DNA of 34,118 bases from Nocardia exalbida NBRC 100660 (GTDB lineage: Bacteria; Actinomycetota; Actinomycetes; Mycobacteriales; Mycobacteriaceae), in assembly GCF_000308575.1 (NCBI RefSeq), contig NZ_BAFZ01000044.1, positions 1 to 34,118 on the forward strand, in the 5' to 3' direction. Every line of letters begins with the position of its first letter. The stretch's first letter is position 1. This document shows positions 33,943-34,118 of this stretch, in pieces. The position numbers and the translations under genes were made by a program. The notes beneath the pieces were generated by a model. It ran no database searches, was not told where the DNA came from, and saw only the letters and a list, made by a program, of their open reading frames with translations.

Positions 33943-34118
33943 TTACCCGCGGGCGATCGATTCGAACACCTTCGGGTCGACGAGGGTGGAGGTGTCGCCG
34001 AGTTCGCGTCCTTCGGCGATGTCGCGGAGGAGGCGGCGCATGATTTTGCCGCTGCGGGTTTTGGGGAGTTCGGGGACGATGTGGATTTCGCGGGGTTTGG
34101 CGATGGGGCTGATTTCGC
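33943..34118 (-). CDS. acs: Acetyl-CoA synthetase Acs, 3' end
   Basis: Acs makes acetyl-CoA from acetate, ATP and CoA through acetyl-AMP. Only the last 57 codons are present, the rest lies beyond the window. The C-terminal domain motif [20 protein letters not shown] is intact, including the catalytic and acetylation-regulated lysine in RSGKIMRR, followed by [20 protein letters not shown]. Codon choice is odd: almost all Pro, Leu and Lys codons are CCC, CTC and AAA up to the last ten codons, which switch to CCG and AAG, the forms used by the neighbouring genes. Confidence 0.92.
   Translation of the reverse strand, partial: EISPIAKPREIHIVPELPKTRSGKIMRRLLRDIAEGRELGDTSTLVDPKVFESIARG

Overview
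The window is high-GC actinobacterial chromosome, most likely Nocardia or a close relative in the Mycobacteriales. Three things point there. The division and cell-wall cluster runs murE-murF-mraY-murD-ftsW-murG-murC-ftsQ-ftsZ-pgeF-yggS-sepF-yggT-wag31 with no ftsA, minCD or ddl, as in Mycobacterium. FtsZ ends in an Asp-rich tail with PSFMRR, and polar growth is served by a Wag31-type DivIVA. A translational-type T-box leader precedes a eukaryote-like ileS. The order ileS - dinB1 ... lspA - RluA-family pseudouridine synthase also matches the M. tuberculosis Rv1536-Rv1540 neighbourhood, with extra genes inserted.

Bases 1-9912 are a tightly packed operon for the cytoplasmic and lipid-linked steps of peptidoglycan synthesis. 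Most junctions are ATGA or GTGA overlaps; the murD-ftsW gap is the exception and holds a small overlapping reading frame. A 353-base gap with promoter-like dyads precedes ftsZ. An array of perfect hairpins separates ftsZ from pgeF, and pgeF, yggS, sepF, yggT, wag31 and a small membrane protein follow (11779-15806). The T-box and ileS occupy 15852-19214 and end in a 16-bp perfect hairpin.

Bases 19215-33290 are more mixed: a secreted NlpC/P60 hydrolase behind a Crp-type site, galU (minus), dinB1, an MTB12-like lipoprotein, a vapBC toxin-antitoxin pair (minus) with a double operator, rarD (minus) divergent from the P-type ATPase gene ctpE, a PhzF-family enzyme, then on the minus strand lspA - RluA-type synthase - unknown membrane protein. 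Divergent from lspA lies a coupled pair of lipoprotein genes, followed by a VOC protein. The end holds a Tat-type Rieske lipoprotein (minus) and the 3' end of acs (minus).

The most interesting signal is regulatory. Seven start codons sit 6-8 bases after a TANNNT box, as expected for leaderless transcripts. Two of these open 26-codon Arg-rich upstream reading frames whose stop codons overlap the start of the real gene (dinB1 and the MTB12-like lipoprotein). I see no rRNA, tRNA, CRISPR array, insertion sequence or prophage. All calls are from reading the sequence; no database search was run.
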